Part shown: piece after piece, positions 32,517-46,255 of the stretch | Layout of the letters: every line of letters begins with the position of its first letter | Position numbering within the stretch: position 1 is the stretch's first letter | Origin: Aegilops tauschii subsp. strangulata | Taxonomy: Eukaryota; Streptophyta; Magnoliopsida; Poales; Poaceae | DNA: 64,000 nt | Reading direction: 5' to 3' | Assembly: GCF_002575655.3 (NCBI RefSeq) | Contig: NC_053037.3 | Location: forward strand, 572,176,880-572,240,879 | The notes under the pieces: generated by a model | Seen by the model: the letters and a program-made list of their open reading frames with translations, nothing else | The model's database searches: none | Told to the model about the DNA's origin: nothing | Translations under genes and position numbers: made by a program

Positions 32517-34093
32517 CCGTTTATGATGAGCTGGTTGTCTGTTTTCCCAGCACCGAATGGAGGACATAATTAGGAGCAATAATCCCAGTGTGTTTGATCT
32601 TTATTCTATTGTCACTGGATACGACTTCTATGACAGAAAGCTCTGATGAGGTATGAAAATGGACTACCAAATCAATACTATTCCGAATTTCAGATGGACA
32701 TGACTACATCTCATCTATCTAGTGCATGTCATTTTAGAGTGTTTAATTCTTTATTATTTGTCACTGCTCTGCAATCAACATGTGTTGTTCTGTTTGCTAT
32801 TTGGCCAAAATTATGAGTAATAGGCTTGTATTTAGTTCCGAGTTTGTTAACAAATATCAAGCTTAGCAATGCAAATGTGTAGACGTTCATGCCACGCACT
32901 AGATTCTGCGGTCATGTAAGTAGAATCTTAAGAACCTCTATTCATTTCACTGAAAAAAAATTGAAGTTTGCGGAGGTGTATTGCAAGTTATCCTGCACAA
33001 TCGCCTATATGCACTTGACAATATTTCCCTTCTAGTTATTTTTCTTCCTAAAGCAGTAGATATTGCAGCCAACTAGTGTAAGTTGGGTCTTAAATACCTC
33101 TATTCATTTCAGTAAAAAAAATAAACTTTGCAGAGTTAAATTCCAAGATATCCATCAGAACTGCATGAATCTTCTAAGTTTGACGGGAGTGTGTATAATA
33201 TTTCCTATATGAGGACTTTCTGTTAATGATCGGTAGTGTATAAAAACTTTGTAAGACAGCCAAAAAAAATGGCCAGCAGCAACTGAAAGAGAAAGAACTG
33301 AAAATACAGATTTTGTCAAGGAAGTTTCATCCCTGTTCTGGACAGGGATGGCTCAAACAACAAGACAAGGTACAAATGTCGAATGTTATCATCAATATCC
33401 ATTTTTTTCAAAATTATATTCCTTCTTTCCAATTTCTGTCAGCAAACCTCTAATCCATCGATCGTCACCAGTTACCACTAGCAGTTATTCTAAGAGAAAA
33501 TTTGATAGATGTTATTTTCTCCGTTCGAAAATAACTAAAACCACATCAATTATTTCTCCTAATGAGGGAATATTTCATATAGGGGTTTTAATGACATTCC
33601 TTGTCACACACAACTCCACACTTAAGAAAATAAATGTAATGCATGATGTCAACAACTCCACACTAATGGTATTCCTTGTCATCATGCACCAACGGCAAAA
33701 CTGGCTATTAGAGTGGATCCTAATCTAGCTTATCAGGAACCTAATGAATCATCAGTATAAGCATTGATGGAAGCAGTGATTCTAACAACTAAAGTTTGAA
33801 TTATCTCGAATCTTGTTCCTCTTCATTTTTACTTATCAAGTACTACCTCCGGTATGTAAATATAAGTCTTTTTAGAGATTTCACTACGGACTACATACGG
33901 ATGTATATAGACATATTTTACAGTGTAGATTCACTCATTTTGCTCCATATATAATCTGTATTGTAATATTTAAAAAGACTTATATTTGGGAGCGGAGGTA
34001 GTATATGATTGTTGCCGTTCCAAAACAGTAGTGCTCCCAAAAGCAAAGGTCACAAGTGATGCTAGAATAGAACCCTTTTTAACACGGGACATA
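32517..34093 (+). repeat. Duplicated non-coding block, copy D (upstream half of glutaredoxin copy 2 unit)
   Basis: Colinear with block B (about 23585-25050), including 'GATCTTTATTCTATTGTCACTG', 'GGGATGGCTCAAAC' near 33345 and 'AAGCAAAGGTCACAAGTGAT' near 34043. It breaks at 34093 at the terminus of a Mariner-type element and resumes at 57729. Confidence 0.85.
33843..34001. mobile_element. Stowaway MITE (Thalos-like), 159 bp
   Basis: TA-flanked; TIRs CTACCTCCGGTATGTAAATA and the near complement TATATTTGGGAGCGGAGGTAG. Block B near 24900 lacks it. This is the well-known Triticeae Stowaway type with TAAGTCTTTTTAGAGATTTC inside. Confidence 0.92.
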
Positions 34094-34835
34094 CTCCCTC
34101 CATTCCAGATTGTAGTGCGCATAATTTGTAGCCTGTGTGTGCTGGCGATTATTTTTGGACGAAAAAGTCCTCAGCCCATGTGCAAGTAGTACTACTACGC
34201 TGTATGCCAGCCTCCTCTGTCTCGCATGACATGAGCGTCCACGACCAGCAAGCCGGAAGCGGGGATGCGGCCAAGGAGGCAAGGACACAGCAACGCCACC
34301 CATGGACGCGCTGGACGCGGAGACGGCGGCCGTGGCGAATGCGGAGCCACCCATGGACGCGCAGGAGACGCCGCCCGTGGCTGATGCGGAACCATCCGCC
34401 GTGGGCGCGGAAGGCACCAGGCGCCTGTGAGCCGCCGCCGCTACCGCATAGGAAGCTGGCGCTGGCGTGCTTCCACTCCATGTTCAAGAATCGCCCAGCC
34501 TCGTCGGCGGCCCGCTGGCGTCGGCATCGATCTTGAACCCAACGCGAAGTCCATTGGCACCCATAGAAGGTGGATGGGCAAATGGTGGAGTGCTCAGAGT
34601 GGCTCACTCGCAGGAGGGCGATGGTGCGCCTTGACCGGCGTCCATGGGCGTCGAGAGCTCCATGATTGGCCCGCCGGCCGTCATCTCCTGGATCTCGTCG
34701 GCACCTCGTCATCGCAACCTCCTGGGTCTCGTCGGCACAGAGGAGAGGAGGCTGGTCTAGAGCTCATCAGAGCACCACCGTGCGCCGGAGGTGGTGGGGA
34801 GGAAGCGCGCGGCGAGCGAGATGGGTCACTCCAGC

Positions 34836-35456
34836 CACTATCAGAATAACTGCTTGCGCCGACGGCCCCCGTCGGCATAGATGGACCTATGCCGACGGCC
34901 AAGGACAGGCCGTAGGCGTCGAAAAGCCGTCGGCATACATCCATCTATGCCGACGGGGCCGTTGGCATAGACGTGGCCGCCGGGACCGCTCGAGATATGC
35001 CTACGGGGACCGTCGGCATAGGCGCGGCCGTCGGCATAGCCCGGGCCCACCTCCCGGTCAGCGCTGACCGTTTGACGGCGTTGAAACTACGCCGACGGGA
35101 GGTAACGGCGGCCGTCGGCATATCTATGGCAGAGGTATGCCTACGACATAGCCGTCGGCATAGACCTGGCCCATGCCCCTCTGCCACGTCATCGATCCGT
35201 GTGCGCAGCTATGCCGACGGTCTTGCCGTCGGCATATATTTATTTAGTTTTAGTTTTAATTTTGCTTTATACTATCTATGGCAAAGGTATGCCTACGGCA
35301 TAGCCGTCGCCATAGGCCGCTCTGCCACGTCATCGATCCGTGGGACTGCATCTCCGTGTGTGCACAGATATGCCGACGGCCTTGCCGTCGGCATACATTT
35401 ATTTTACTTTATTTTGTTATTTTTACTTTATTTTAATTTTTGTTTTTCCATAAGAT
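34836..35456 (+). repeat. CACTA-2 5' subterminal repeats
   Basis: TIR followed by about 15 copies of ATGCCGACGG / CCGTCGGCAT to about 35395. These are candidate binding sites for the element's TNPA-like protein. A ~130-bp internal duplication is visible (CTATGGC(A)(A)AGGTATGCC near 35125 and 35276). Confidence 0.85.
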
Positions 35457-38400
35457 AATTATGCCTTATCTAAAAAAAAGTACCCCGATGGTATATCGAT
35501 TGCCCCCGTTACGAACGTCGCTATCGCCGTGTCATGGAGGGGGGAAATTGTCGACACGGAGGGAATTCTGGTTGGTGGGGGGATTCGGGGTGTAGCTATG
35601 TCACCGAAACATCGCACGGGTCCCGATGCATATGTGAAAATGTTCAGGCATGCGTAGACGCCCGTCTTGGGGCTCCGCGGTGTGCCCCCCTGCACGCAAG
35701 GCAGTGCCGCCGTCACTTGGAGGGGGCCTAACCCCAGACACGCGTGCCGCCTTTTCGGACATGCCACCACACCACCCCGCATGTATGGGGGCCCGGTGCG
35801 ACGCTCGGGTGGCATTGCTACCCCCCAGGCCCCCCGTCCCGCCTAACCCTGTAGCGTTTGACCATGAGATCTAGCCCTTTGACTTTGCACGGACGGGCTT
35901 TGAGCAGTGGACCTATCCACCCAGTTGTGTTAGGTCAGCCCATAGGAACACTTTGGAGCAACATCCGGGCCAGACCCACAGCAAGATCCCCTCCATGTAG
36001 ACCCGACGCGTCCGTTTCCCCCCTCCAGGTGCCGGCGGCGGCGCCGTCCGTGAGGGGGGGCACACCCCGGAGACGCGTGCCGGGCGTTTGCACCCGCCAC
36101 AACACTTCCAGACTTGTGAGAGGCCGCCTACGCAAGATTTGGCGGCATGCTAGCCCCCGGAGGCCGCCGGCCACACTCGTAGACACGCGAAGAGCAATCC
36201 GCATAGAGGGAATTGTTCAGATACTACTCCATGATGAACAATTATGAAAAATTACCATCAGTCCTACAGCACATGTGCCCGCGTCGTGTAAAAAACTCAT
36301 GATTTTAGCGCGCTCCGAGTATTTAATAATATTCACGCCGCATCGTTACCGCAGAACGTCTACTACCGTGTCATCGCCGTTTGTGAGGGGGTGGGGGCAC
36401 ACCCCGGAGACGCGTGCCGCCTCTTCGGACATGCCACCACACCACCCCGCATGTATGGGGGCCCGGTGCGACGCTCGGGTGGCATTGCTAACCTCCCAGG
36501 GCCCCCGTCCCGCCTAACCCTGTAGCGTTTGACCACGGGATCTAGCCCTTTGACTTTGCACGGACGGGCTCTGAGCAGTGGACCTATCCACCCGGTTGTG
36601 TTAGGTCAGCCCATAGGAACACTTTGGAGCAACATCCGGGCCAGACCCACAGCAAGATCCCCTCCGTGTAGACCCGACGCGTCCGTTTCCCCCCTCCAGG
36701 TGCCGGCGGCGGCGCTGTCCGTGAGGGGGGCACACCCCGGAGACGCGTGACGGGCGTTTGCACCCGCCACAACACTTCCAGACTTGTGAGAGGCCGCCTA
36801 CGCAAGATTTGGCGGCATGCTGGCCCCCGGAGGCCGCCGGCCACAGTCGTACACACGCGAAGAGCAATCCGCATAGAGGGAATTGTTCAGATACTACTCC
36901 ATCACGAACAATTATGAAAAATTACCATCAGTCCTACAGCACATGTACCCGCGTCATGTAAAAAATTCATGATTTTATCGCGCTCCGAGTATTTAATAAT
37001 ATTCACGCCGCATCGTTCCCGTAGAACGTCTACAACCGTGTCATCGCCGTTTGTGAGGGGGGCACCCCCCGGAGACGCGTGCCGCCTCTTCGGACATGCC
37101 AACATACCACCCCGCATGTATGAGGGCCCGGTGCGACGCTCGGGTGGCATTGCTACGCCCCCCCCCCCCCCCCAGGCCCCCCGTCCCGCCCAACCCTGTA
37201 GCGTTTGACCACGGGATCTAGCCCTTTGACTTTGCACGGACGGGCTTTGAGTAGTGGACCTATCCACTCGGTTGTGTTAGGTAAGCCCATAGGAACACTT
37301 TGGAGCAACATCCGGGCCAGACCCACAGCAAGATCCCCTCCGTGTACACCCGACGCGTCCGTTTCCCCCCTCCATGTGCTGGCGGCAGCGCCGTCCGTGA
37401 GGGGGGGCACACCCGGGAGACGCGTGCCGGGCGTTTGCACCCGCCACAACACTTCCAGACTTGTGAGAGGCCGCCTACGCAAGATTTGGCGGCATGCTAG
37501 CCCCCGGAGGCCGCCGGCCACACTCGTAGACACGCGAAGAGCAATCCACATAGAGGGAATTGTTCAGATACTACTCCATCACGAACAATTATGAAAAATT
37601 ACCATCAGTCCTACAGCACATGTGCCCGCGTCGTGTAAAAAACTCATGATTTTATCGCGCTCCGAGTATTTAATAATATTCACGCCGCATCGTTACCGCA
37701 AAACGTCTACTACCGTGTCATCGCCGTTCGTGAGGGGGGGCACCCCCCGGACACGCGTGCCGCCTCTTCGGACATGCCACCACACCACCCCGCATGTATG
37801 AGGGCCCGGTGCGACGCTCGGGTGGCATTGCTACCCCCAGGCCCCCCGTCCCGCCAAACCCTGTAGCGTTTAACAACGGGATCTAGCCCTTTGACTTTGC
37901 ACGGACGGGCTTTGAGTAGTGGACCTATCCACCCGGCTATGTTAGGTAAGCCCATAGGAACACTTTGGAGCAACATCCGGGCCAGACCCACAGCAAGATC
38001 CCCTCCGTGTAGACCCGACGCGTCCGTTTCCCCCCTCCAGGTGCCGGCGGCGGCGCCGTCCGTGAAGGGGGGCACACCCCGGAGACGCGTGCCGGGCGTT
38101 TGCACCCGCCACAACACTTCCAGACTTGTGAGAGGCTGCCTACGCAAGATTTGGCGGCATGCTAGCCCCCGGAGGCCGCCGGCCACACTCGTAGACACGC
38201 GAAGAGCAATCCGCATAGAGGGAATTGTTCAGATACTACTCCATCACGAACAATTATGAAAAATTACCATTAGTCCTACATCACATGTGCCCGCGTCGTG
38301 TAAAAAACTCATGATTTTATCGCGCTCCGAGTATTTAATAATATTCACGCCGCATCGTTACCGCAAAACGTCTACTACCGTGTCATCGCCGTTCGTGAGG

Positions 38401-39401
38401 GGGGGCACCCCCCGGACACGCGTGCCGCCTCTTCGGACATGCCACCACACCACCCCGCATGTATGAGGGCCCGGTGCGACGCTCGGGTGGCATTGCTACC
38501 CCCCAGGCCCCCCGTCCCGCCAAACCCTGTAGCGTTTAACAACGGGATCTAGCCCTTTGACTTTGCACGGACGGGCTTTGAGTAGTGGACCTATCCACCC
38601 GGCTGTGTTAGGTAAGCCCATAGGAACACTTTGGAGCAACATCCGGGCCAGACCCACAGCAAGATCCCCTCCGTGTAGACCCAACGCGTCCGTTTCCCCC
38701 CTCCAGGTGCCGGCGGCGGCGCCGTCCGTGAAGGGGGTAACACCCCGGAGACGCGTGCCGGGCGTTTGCACCCGCCACAACACTTCCAGACTTGTGAGAG
38801 GCCGCCTACGCAAGATTTGGCGGCATGCTAGCCCCCGGAGGCCGCCGGCCACAGTCGTAGACACGCGAAGAGCAATCCGCATAGAGGGAATTGTTCAGAT
38901 ACTACTCCATCACGAACAATTATGAAAAATTACCATCAGTCCTACAACACATGTGCCCGCGTCGTGTAAAAAACTCATGATTTTATCGCACTCCGAGTAT
39001 TTAATTATTCACGCCGCATCGTTACCGGAGAACGTCTACTACCGTGTCATCGCCGTTCGTGAGGGGGGGGTACCCCCCGGAGACGCGTGCCGCCTCTTCG
39101 GACATGCCACCACACCACCCCGCATGTATGAGGGCCCGGTGCGACGCTCGGGTAGCATTGCTACCCCCCAGGCCCCCCGTCCCGCCAAACCCTGTAGCGT
39201 TTGACCACGGAATCTAGCCCTTTGACTTTGCACGGATGGGATTTGAGTAGTGGACCTTTCCACCCGGTTGTGTTAGGTAAGCCCATAGGAACACTTTGGA
39301 GCAACATCCGGGCCAGACCCACAGCAAGATCCCCTCCGTGTAGACCCGATGCGTCCGTTTCCCCCTCCAGGTGCCGCCGGCGGCGCCGTCCGTGAGGGGG
39401 G

Positions 39402-41122
39402 TGTTGGGAATCGTAGCATAATTTAAAATTTTCCTACGCTCACCAAGATGAATCTATGGAGTCTACTAGCAACGAAGGGAAAGGAGTGGATCTACATACC
39501 CTTGTAGATCGCGAGCGGAAGCGTTCCAATGAACGTGGATGACGGAGTCGTACTCGCCGTGATCCAAATCACCGATGACCGAGTGCCGAACGGACGGCAC
39601 CTCCGCGTTCAACACACGTACGGTGCAGCAACGTATCCTCCTTCTTGATCCAGCAAGGGGGAAGGAGAGGTTGATGGAGATCCAACAGCACGACGGCGTG
39701 GTGGTGGATGTAGCGGGTCTCCGGCAGGGCTTCGCCGAGCTTCTGCGAGAGAGAGAGAGGTGTTGCAGGGGAGGAGGGAGGCGCCCAAGGCTTAGATGTT
39801 GCTGCCCTCCCTTCCCCCCACTATATATAGGGCCAAGGGAGAGGGGGGCGCAGCCTTGCCCTTCCTCCAAGAAAGGGTGCGGCCAGGGGGGAGTCCTTCC
39901 CCCCCAAGGCACCTCGGAGGTGCCTTCCCCCTTTAGGACTCTCCCTTTTTCTCTTATCTCTTGCGCATGGGCCTCTTGGGGCTGGTGCCCTTGGCCCATA
40001 TAGGCCAAGGCGCACCCCTTACAGCCCATGTGGCCCCCCGGGGCTGGTGGACCCCCTTGGTGGACCCCCGGACCCCTTTCGGCACTCCCGGTACAATACC
40101 GATAAAGCGCGAAACTTTTCCGGCGACCAAAATAAGACTTCCCATATATAAATCTTTACCTCCGGACCATTCCGGAACCTCTCGTGATGTCCGGGATCTC
40201 ATCCGGGACTCCGAACAACTTTCGGGTTTCCGCATACATATATCTCTACAACCCTAGCGTCACCGGACCTTAAGTGTGTAGACCCTACGGGTTCGGGAGA
40301 CATGCAGACATGACCGAGACGCCTCTCCGGTCAATAACCAACAGCGGGATCTGGATACCCATGTTGGCTCCCACATGTTCCACGATGATATCATCGGATG
40401 AACCACGGTGTCGAGGATTCAATCAATCCGTATGCAATTCCTTTTGTCAATCGGTATGTTACTTGCCCGAGATTCGATCGTCGGTATCCCAATACCTTGT
40501 TCAATCTCGTTACCGGCAAGTCTCTTTACTCGTACCGCAATGCATGATCCCGTGACTAACGCTTTAGTCACATTGAGCTCATTATGATGATGCATTGCCG
40601 AGTGGGCCCAGAGATACCTCTCCGTCACACGGAGTGACAAATCCCAGTCTTGATCCGTGCCAACCCAACAGACACTTTCGGAGATACCCGTAATGCACCT
40701 TTATAGTCACCCAATTACGTTGTGACGTTTGGCACACCCAAAGCACTCCTACGGTATCCGGGAGTTGCACGATCTCATGGTCTAAGGAAAAGATACTTGA
40801 CATTGGAAAAGCTCTAGCAAACGAAACTACACGATCTTTTATGCTATGCTTAGGATTGGGTCTTGTCCATCACATCATTCTCCTAATGATGTGATCCCGT
40901 TATCAACGACATCCAATGTCCATGGTCAGGAAACCGTAACCATCTATTGATCAACGAGCTAGTCAACTAGAGGCTCACTAGGGACATGGTGTTGTCTATG
41001 TATTCACACATGTATTACGATTTCCGGACAATACAATTATAGCATGAATAATGGACAATTACCATGAACAAAGAAATATAATAATAACCATTTATTATTG
41101 CCTCTAGGGCATATTTCCAACA
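39402..41122 (-). repeat. Copia-2 3' LTR (left copy)
   Basis: Next to the polypurine tract. A palindromic TATA sequence CTATATATAG is at 39821-39830. Confidence 0.93.
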
Positions 41123-44100
41123 GTCTCCCACTTGCACTAGAGTCAATAATCTAGTTCACATCACCATGTGATTAACACTCACTGGCACATCACCATGTGA
41201 CCAACATCTAAAGAGTTTACTAGAGTCAACAATCTAGTTCACATCACTATGTGATTATCACTCAATGTGTTCTGGTTTGGTCATGTTATGCTTGTGAGAG
41301 AGGTTATTAGTCAACGGGTCTGAACCTTTCAGAACCGTGTGCTTTACGAATATCTATGTCATCTTGTGGATGCTACCACGCGCTATTTGGAGCCATTTCA
41401 AATAATTGCTCTACTATACGAATCCGGTTTGCTACTCAGAGTCATCCGGATTAGTGTCAAAGTTCGCATCGACGTAACCATTTACGACGAACTCCTTTCC
41501 ACCTCCATAATCGAGAAAATTCCTTAATCCACTAGGTACTAAGGATAAGTTCGACCGCTGTCATGAGATCCTTTCCCGGATCACCATTGTACCCTCTTGA
41601 CCAACTCATGGCAAGGCACACTACATGTGCGGTACACAGCATAGCATACTATAGAGCCTATGTCTAAAGCATAGGGGACGACCTTCGTCCTTTCTCTATC
41701 TTCCGCTGTGGTCAGGTCTTGAGTCTCACTCAATACTCACACCTTGTAACACAGCCAAGAACTCCTTCTTTGCTGATCTATTTTGAACTCTTTCAAAATC
41801 ATGTCAAGGTGTGCTCTCTTTTGAAAGTATCATCAGGCGTCTTGATCTATCTCTATGGATCTTGATGCCCAAATATGTAAGTAGCTTTATCCAGGTCTTC
41901 CTTTGAAAAACTCCTTTCAAACAACCCTTTATGCTTTCCAGAAATTTTACATCATTTTGGATCAACAATATGTCATTCACATATACTTATCAGAAATGTT
42001 GTAGCGCTCCCACTCACTTTATTGTAAATACAAGTTTCTAACAAACTTTGTATAAACCCAAAAACTTTGATCACCCCATCAAAGCGTATATTCTGACTCC
42101 GAGATGCTTGCTCTAATCCATGAAAGGATCGCTGGAGCTAGCATACCTTTTAGCATCCTTAGGATCGACAAAACCTTTCTGATTGTATCACATACAACCT
42201 TTCCTTACGAAAACTGGTAAGGAAACTTGTTTTGACATCCATCTGCCAGATTTCATAAATGTAGCTAATGCTAACATGATTCCGACGGACCTAAGCATCA
42301 CTACGGATGAGAAAAACTCATCGTAGTCAACTCCTTGAACTTGTGAAAATACTCTTTGCCACAAGTCGAGCTTCATAGACGGTAACATTACCGTCCATGT
42401 CCGTCTTCTTCTTAAAGATCCATTTATCTCAATGGCTTGCCGATCATCGGGCAAGTTCACCAAAGTCCATGCTTTGTTCTGATACATGGACTCTATCTCG
42501 GATTTCATGGCCTCAAGCCATTCGTCAGAATATGGGCCCACCATCGCTTCTCCATAGCTCGTAGGTTCATTGTTGTCTAGCAACATGACTTCCAAGACAG
42601 GATCACGCATTACTCTGAAGTAGTGCGCATCCTCGTCGTCCTACGAGGTTTGGTAGTGACTTGATCCGAAGTTTCATGATTACTATCATAAGCTTCCACT
42701 TCAATTGGTGTAGGTGCCACAGGAACAACTTCCTGTGCCCTGCTACATACTAGTTGAAGCGACGGTTCAATAACCTTATCAAGTCTCCACCATCCTCCCA
42801 CTCAATTCTTTCGAGAGAAACTTTTCCTCGAGAAAGGACTCATTTCTAGAAGCAATTACTTTTGCTTCCAGATCTGAAATAGGAGGTATACCCAACTGTT
42901 TTTGGGTATTCTATGAAGATGCATTTATCCGCTTTGGGTTCGAGCTTATCAGCCTGAAACTTTTTCACATAAGCATCGCAGCCCCAAACTTTTAAGAAAC
43001 GACAACTTAGGTTTCTATAAACGGTGTCATCTCAACGGAATTGCGTGGTGCCCCTTTTAAAGTGAATGCGGTTGTCTCTAATGCCTAACCCATAAACGAT
43101 AGTGGTAATTTGATAAGAAACATCATGGTATGCATCATATCCAATAGGGTGCAGTTATGATGTTCGGACACACCATCACACGATGGTGTTCCAGGCGGTA
43201 TTAATTGTGAAACACTTTCCACAATGTCTCAATTGTGTGCCAAACTCGTATCTCAGATACTCATCTCTATGATCATATCACAGACATTTTATCCTCTTGT
43301 CACGACGATCTTCAACTTCACTCTGAAATTGCTTGAACCTTTCAATAATTCAGACTAGTGTTTCATCAAGTAAATACACTCAGCATCTACTCAAATCATC
43401 TGTGAAGTAAGAACATAATGATATCCACTGCATGCCTCAGCATTCATTGGACTGCATACATCAAAATGTATTACTTCCAATAAATTGCTCTCTTGTTCCA
43501 TCTCACTGAAAACGAGGCCTTTCAGTCATCTTGCCCATGTGGTATGATTTGCATGTATCAAGTGATTCATAATCAAGTGAGTCCAAACGATCCATCTGTA
43601 TGGAGTTTCTTCATGCATATATACCAACAGACATGGTTCGCATGTCTCAATCTTTTCAAAAATGAGTGAGTCCAAAGATCCACCTACATGGAGCTTCTTC
43701 ATGCGTTCTACACCAATATGACTCAAGTGGCAGTGCCACAAGTATGTGGTACTATCATTACTATCTTATATCTTTTGGCATGAACATGTGTATCACTACG
43801 ATCGAGATTCATTTTAGGTGCAAGACCATTGAAGGTATTATTCAAATAAACAGAGTAACCATTATTCTCCTTAAATGAATAACCGTTTTGCGGTAAACAT
43901 AATCCAATCATGTTCAGCGCAACCACCAAATCTCGATGGTAGAGGGAGCATGCGATGCTTGATCACATCAACCTTGGAAACACTTCCAACACATATCGTC
44001 ATCTCACCTTTAGCTAGTCTCCATTTATACCGCAGCTTTTATTTCGAGTTACTAACACTTAGCAACCGAACCAGTATCTAATACCCTGGTGCTGCTAGGA

Positions 44101-46255
44101 GTACTAGTAAAGTACACATTCATATAACGTATATCCAATATACTTTGTCGACCTTGCCTGCCTTCTCATCTACCAAGTATCTAGGGTAGTACTGCTTCAG
44201 TGACCGTTCCTCACATTACAGAAGCACTTAGTCTCGGGTTTGGGTTCAACCTTGGGATTCTTCACTAGAGCAGCAAACGACTTGCTGTTTCATGAAGTAT
44301 CCCTTTTGCCCTTGCCCTTCTTAAACTAGTGGTTTTACTAACCATCAACAATTGATGCTCCTTCTTGATTTCTACTCTCGCGGTGTCAAACATCGCGAAT
44401 AGCTCAAGGATCATCATAACTATCCTTGATATGTTATAGTTCATCACGAAGCTCTACTAGCTTGGTGGCAATGACTATGGGGAACTATCACTATCTCATC
44501 TGGGAGATTAACTCCCACTCGATTCAAGCGATTGTGGCACTCAGACAATCTGAGCACATGCTCAACGATTGAGCTTTTCTCCCTTAGTTTGCAGGCTTAA
44601 GAAACTTGTCGGAGGTCTCATACCTCTTGACGTGGGCACTAGTCTGAAATCCCAATTTCAGTCTTCGGAACATCTCACATGTTCTGCGACGTTTCAAAAA
44701 TGTCTTGGGTGCCACAATTCTAAACCGCACTGAACTATCACATAGTCATCAAAACGTGTATGTCAGATGTTTCGTAACATCTACAGACAACGCTGAGGTT
44801 CAGCACACCGAGCGGTGCATTAAGGACATAAGCCTTCTGTGTAGTAATGAGGACAATCCTCAGTTTACGGACCCAGTCCGCATAATTGCTACTACCAACT
44901 TTCAACTAAATTTTCTCTAGGAACATACCTTAATCAGTAGAACTAAAGCGCAAGCTATGACATAATTTGCAAATACCTTTTTGACTATGTTCATGATAAT
45001 GAAGTTCATCTGATTATGAACTCCCACTCAGATAGACATCCCTCTAGTCATCTAAGTGAAACATGATCCGAGTTTAACTAGGCCGTGTCCGATCATCACG
45101 TGAGACGGACTAGTCAAGATCGGTGAACATCTCCATGTTGATCGTATCTTCTATACGACTCATGCTCGACCTTTCGGTCCTCTGTGTTCCGAGGCCATGT
45201 CTGTACATGCTAGGCTCGTCAAGTCAACCTAAGTGTATTGCGTGTGTTCCGAGGCCATGTCTGTACATGCTAGGCTCGTCAACACCCGTTGTATTCGAAC
45301 GTAAGAATCTATCACACCCGATCATCACGTGGTGCTTCGAAACGACGAACCTTCGCAACGGTGCACAGTTAGGGTGAACACTTTCTTGAAATTATTATAA
45401 GGGATCATCCTACTTGCTACCGTCGTTCTAAGAAAATAAGATGCAAAAACATGATAAACATCACATGCAATCAAATAGTGACATGATATGGCCAATATCA
45501 TTATGCTCCTTTGATCTCCATCTTCGGGGCGCCATGATCATCTTTGTCACCGGCATGACACCATGATCTCCATCATCATGATCTCCATCATTGTGTCTTC
45601 ATGAAGTCGTCACGCCAACGATTACATCTACTTCTATGGCTAACGTGTTTAGCAACAAAGTAAAGTAATTTACATGGCGTTATTCAATGACACGCAGGTC
45701 ATACAAAATAATAAAGACAACTCCTATGGCTCCTGCCGGTTGTCATTCTCATCGACATGCAAGTCGTGATTCCTATTACAAGAATATGATCAATCTCATA
45801 CATCACATATATCATTCATCACATCTTCTGGCCATATCACATCACATAGCACTTGCTGCAAAAACAAGTTAGACGTCCTCTAATTGTTGTTGCAAGTTTT
45901 TTTACGTGGTTTGTAGGTTTCTAGCAAGAACGTTTCTTACCTACGTATGACCACAACGTGATTTGCCAATTTCTATTTACCCTTCATAAGGACCCTTTTC
46001 ATCGAATCCGTTCCGACTAAAGTAGGAGAGACAGACACCCGCTAGCCACCTTATGCATCTAGTGCATGTCAGTCGGTGGAACCTGTCTCACGTAAGAGTA
46101 CGTGTAAGGTCGGTCCGGGCCGCTTCATCCTACAATGCCGCCGAAACAAGAAAAGACTAGTAGCGGCAAGAAGAATTGGCAAACTCAACGCCCACAACTA
46201 CTTTGTGTTCTACTCGTGCATAGTAACTACGCATAGACCTGGCTCATAATGCCAC
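41123..46255 (-). pseudogene. Copia-2 interior: relic gag-pol and leader
   Basis: Recognisable minus-strand remnants are a gag piece (44447-44265, LELFAMFDTARVEIKKEHQ), GAG-pre-integrase (43741-43526, WHCHLSHIGVERMKKLH) and reverse transcriptase N-part (42610-42188, EAMKSEIESMYQNKAWTLVN). Between them the sequence is shifted and stopped every few dozen codons, with small indels throughout and several short local duplications (for example CGAGGCCATGTCTGTACATG at about 45190 and 45250; the GAG-pre-integrase part near 43560 and 43665). No functional product is possible. The leader 45000-46255 is non-coding. Confidence 0.85.

Noticed and set aside
35858..38925. Repeated 120-130-residue open frames on both strands that look like a tandem protein family
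   Set aside because: They follow the 667-bp satellite period, occur on both strands with low-complexity Arg/Pro/Ser composition, and have no motif or promoter.
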